From contig JAMYWO010000071.1 of assembly GCA_024220525.1 (NCBI GenBank), positions 1 to 35,647 of the forward strand: a DNA stretch of 35,647 nucleotides, read 5' to 3'. This document shows positions 33,434 through 35,647 of the stretch, piece by piece. Position numbers and translations under genes: made by a program. The notes under the pieces were generated by a model. That model saw only the letters and a list, made by a program, of their open reading frames with translations. It made no database searches and was not told the DNA's origin. The stretch comes from Cochliopodium minus. Lineage: Eukaryota; Discosea; Himatismenida; Cochliopodiidae. Numbering within the stretch: position 1 is the stretch's first letter; every line of letters starts with the position of its first letter.

Positions 33434-35555
33434 TAAAAAAATAAAAAAAATTGATACAAAAAATATTACTTTGGGAAGAAATTCAGGCCTGTTTGTTTGG
33501 TTTTTATCGGGATAGGATTTGGTGTATTGGCATTTGATTTTAATGAAATAATGAGTGGATGTTGTTTGATTTTTTTTGGAAGAAGGTGAAGATGAATTTG
33601 ATAGAATTTCCTCTTTTTTGTCTTTGCCCATCACTATTATTCCATAATCTCCTTCATGTTCAACACATAGCCTAGAAATTTAAATAAAATAATTATAAAT
33701 TATTTATTTTTATATTTATATTTATTTTTATTTTATTTATTTATTTTATGATTATAAACTATTCTTAATAAAAAAGAAAATTTAAAAAATAATTTGTTTT
33801 TGGAAAGGATTGTTAGACATTTCTTTAAAAAAATACCCATTTTTCCACATCTCTACTGGTATCACATTTGTACTCAAAATTCTTACAACCAGCCTTATTA
33901 AAAAAAATTTTAAATTGGTTGTAAAAAAAAATTTTTAAAAAAAATTAAATTAAAAATTAAATTAAAAATATTGATTAAAGAATACCTTGAAAAAAAACCG
34001 ATAGGTACAAAATTAAGATTGAAGACTCTTTGTTGTAAAATGTGCTTTTCTTCAGAAATAGGAGGAGGGAGTTCAAAGTTTCCATATAATGACGATGATG
34101 TTTTTTCGGGCAACATATTTGGTATCACAATCTTGCAACAAAATAACAAGAGTAAACAATTAAAAATACAAACAACAAAGAATATTAATAAAAAAAAAAC
34201 ATAAAAAATAACAAAGAAAAAAATTGATATTTTTTTAAAGTTAAAGAATTAAAAATCATAAAAAAAAACAAAAAATAAGAAACGAAATAAAAAATAATAC
34301 AAATAACAAAGAATAATTAAAAAACAAATATAAAAAATAACAAAGAAAAAAATGATATTTTTTTGAAGTTTAGAATTAAAAATCATAAAAAAAAATAAAA
34401 AATAAAAAATAATCTAAACAAAAAATAAAAAATAAGAAACGAAATAAAAAATAATACAAACAACAAAGAATAATTAAAAAACAAATATAAATAATAATAA
34501 TAAAGATTAAAATAAAAAAGAAATTTACATATTCAAGATTATTATAAGTTTTGTAAGAGTTTTTCTTGAAGAAAGGAAAAATGATTTCGAATTGGGACAA
34601 AAACTTTAAAATTTCAAATTGCAAAGTAGACTCGAAATCTTTCCACAAAACTTTGAGATTGTTCACTGGAACAATACCATCTTTGAACTGGTTTTTGAAA
34701 GTTACGATACTGGTGAATCTGTCAGAGAGCCATGAGGGGTTTAAGATTACAAGGTCTTTCAAGCTCTGTTCGTCAAACCACAATATTGTTCCTTGGTCAT
34801 GAAGAAATTGCGCTATCAAAAAAAAATATTTTTGAAAAATTATTTTAAAATTTAAAAAATGAAATAAATATTGTAAATTGATTGAAAATTTAATTTAAAA
34901 ATAATCCAAATTCTATTTTTCATAAAAAATCTCAATCATTTAAAAATTGAATAAAAAAATTTAAAGTATATAAATTTAATATTGAAAAATAATTATTAAA
35001 AATGAGCTCATTAATAATTAAAAAATTTAAATGAGCATCAAAATTGTTTCAAAAAATTTGGAAAATTGTTTCAAAATATTAAATTTTTGGACTAAAGTTT
35101 TACCAACAGATGTCATACTCTCCTTGGGAACATTGCAAGTCCTTCCCAACTGCAAAAAATTTTGCCAGCTCAATGTATTTACATTTTCCTGCGAAAAAAA
35201 AGTATTTATTTTTCAATTTTTATTTTCCATTTTTTTATTTAAATTTATTTGTATTTTCCATTTTTATTTTTTATTTTTAATTTATTTATTTATTTTTAAT
35301 TTTTAATTTATTTTTAATTTAAAATGAATTTAGTAAAATATTTTTTACTTTCTGTTTTTCTTGGATTAAGAGATCCATCAAAAAATAATAATTAGGAACT
35401 ACTTTGTTGGCCAGCTTTTGAGAAATGGAAAGGTTGACAAGGGTCTTTTCTAATACGTCGAAATTTTCTCTGGTGATGCATGAAACGAAAACGTATCCCT
35501 TTATGTTGCTGTTTTTGCTCGTTATTTGTTTTATTGTGTTTTCCACTTCTTTGAC
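33185..35555 (-). CDS. Roco protein, 3' part: end of Roc, COR, C-terminal tail
   Basis: Partial at the right edge. Exons: 35555-35349, 35188-35104, 34812-34529, 34131-33986, 33893-33837, 33671-33470 and probably 33322-33185 (372 codons, in frame). The first exon holds the end of a Roc domain: GYVFVSCITRENF, where SC is the G5-like position, and the linker VVPNYYFLMDLLI. A COR domain follows (LHDQGTILWFDEQSL, VILNPSWLSDRF, IPNMLPEK, FVPIGFFSRLVVRIL). COR mediates Roco dimerisation. After COR, about 70 Ser/Lys/Asn-rich residues lead to a last exon with CENCKLCG and HLFFEC, a CX2CX7HX4C zinc-knuckle pattern. That exon can be joined only if the N at 33323 is a C on the plus strand (G on the sense strand, making AG). 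No kinase domain follows COR. This is most likely the continuation of the gene at 247-4897; a second Roco paralogue is the alternative. Confidence 0.8.
33323..33469 (-). repeat. N plus A-rich microsatellite intron before the last Roco exon
   Basis: The only ambiguous base of the window (33323) is directly followed by about 120 bp of TAAAAA repeat, up to the donor GTAATA next to 33470. The N replaces the base that should complete the AG acceptor. This is the weakest point of contiguity in the window. Confidence 0.75.
34203..34492 (-). repeat. Two-copy tandem duplication in a Roco intron
   Basis: The 397-bp intron 34132-34528 holds two copies of a unit. Copy 1 is about 34203-34332; copy 2 about 34333-34492 with an extra 30 bp of A-rich insert. 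Both contain the diagnostic strings AATAAGAAACGAAATAAAAA and CAAAGAATAATTAAAAAACA in the same order. The repeat is noncoding and looks like a recent local duplication. Confidence 0.75.
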
Positions 35556-35563
35556 CTTTTAAA

Positions 35564-35647
35564 AATAAAAAAAAAAATAAAAAAAATAAAAAAATAAAAA
35601 AAATAAAAAAATAAAAAAAATAAAAAAATAAAAAAAATAAAAAAATA
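35564..35647. repeat. A-rich microsatellite at the right edge, Roco intron
   Basis: T followed by six to eight A, repeated up to the last base. It lies directly upstream, in the minus-strand sense, of the acceptor TTTAAAAG before exon 35555. It is therefore the 3' end of an intron whose 5' end is off the window, and it matches the repeat at 1-94. Confidence 0.8.

Noticed and set aside
33185-33459. Frames read through the N and the following repeat as one exon
   Set aside because: The repeat encodes only Phe/Tyr/Leu/Ile runs, and a donor (GTAATA) next to 33470 fits an intron.

Overview
The window is nuclear DNA from a very A+T-rich, gene-dense microbial eukaryote. Nearly every gene is split by spliceosomal introns of about 45-80 bp (GT...AG, T-rich on the sense strand). 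Exon chains joined at these sites keep frame: every complete model below sums to a multiple of three. I cannot place the organism; Asn-rich tracts, a heterotrimeric G-alpha subunit and Roco-type signalling genes suggest an amoeboid protist, but this is weak. No tRNA, rRNA, CRISPR array or autonomous transposon was recognised.

Layout, left to right. (1) Minus, 4897 to 247 and running off the left edge: the 5' two thirds of a Roco gene (two ubiquitin-like domains, RCC1 repeats, ankyrin-like region, LRR, Roc GTPase). (2) Plus, 5163-6499: a probable DNA-binding regulator with an SV40-type nuclear signal. (3) Plus, 6663-8495: a GCNA-like SprT metalloprotease. (4) Minus, 12967-8552: a multidomain protein made of a degenerate Ras-like GTPase, a second GTPase interrupted by an F-box, and a TKL-like pseudokinase. 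(5) Plus, 13277-14463: G-alpha. (6) Plus, 14636-15857: an EngB/YihA GTPase. (7) Minus, 21657-15927: NOL6/UTP22 ribosome biogenesis factor, 14 exons. (8) Minus, 22835-21764: a four-CBS protein. (9) Minus, 24738-22897: an LRR protein. (10) Plus, 24801-26268: a membrane-anchored sulfotransferase. (11) Plus, 26411-33154: a 26-exon CLU-LRR-SPRY protein. (12) Minus, 35555 to 33185: the 3' third of a Roco gene (end of Roc, COR, tail).

The most striking feature is how the two ends relate. The left-edge Roco gene stops just after its Roc G4 motif, inside an intron of (TAAAAAAA)-type repeat. The right-edge gene, on the same strand, begins just before the Roc G5 region, next to the same kind of repeat, in a compatible phase (0). 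Read across the ends they make one uninterrupted Roco protein of about 1439 residues. So the window behaves as a circle, a head-to-tail repeat unit, or a rotated assembly. A single N at 33323 lies exactly at a needed splice acceptor and is the obvious place for a false join.

Functionally, housekeeping genes (NOL6, EngB, GCNA) are mixed with large regulatory proteins that combine GTPase, ubiquitin-related (UBL, F-box), LRR, SPRY and CLU modules. The domain combinations of the Roco protein, the GTPase/F-box/pseudokinase protein and the CLU-LRR-SPRY protein are the best candidates for something undescribed.
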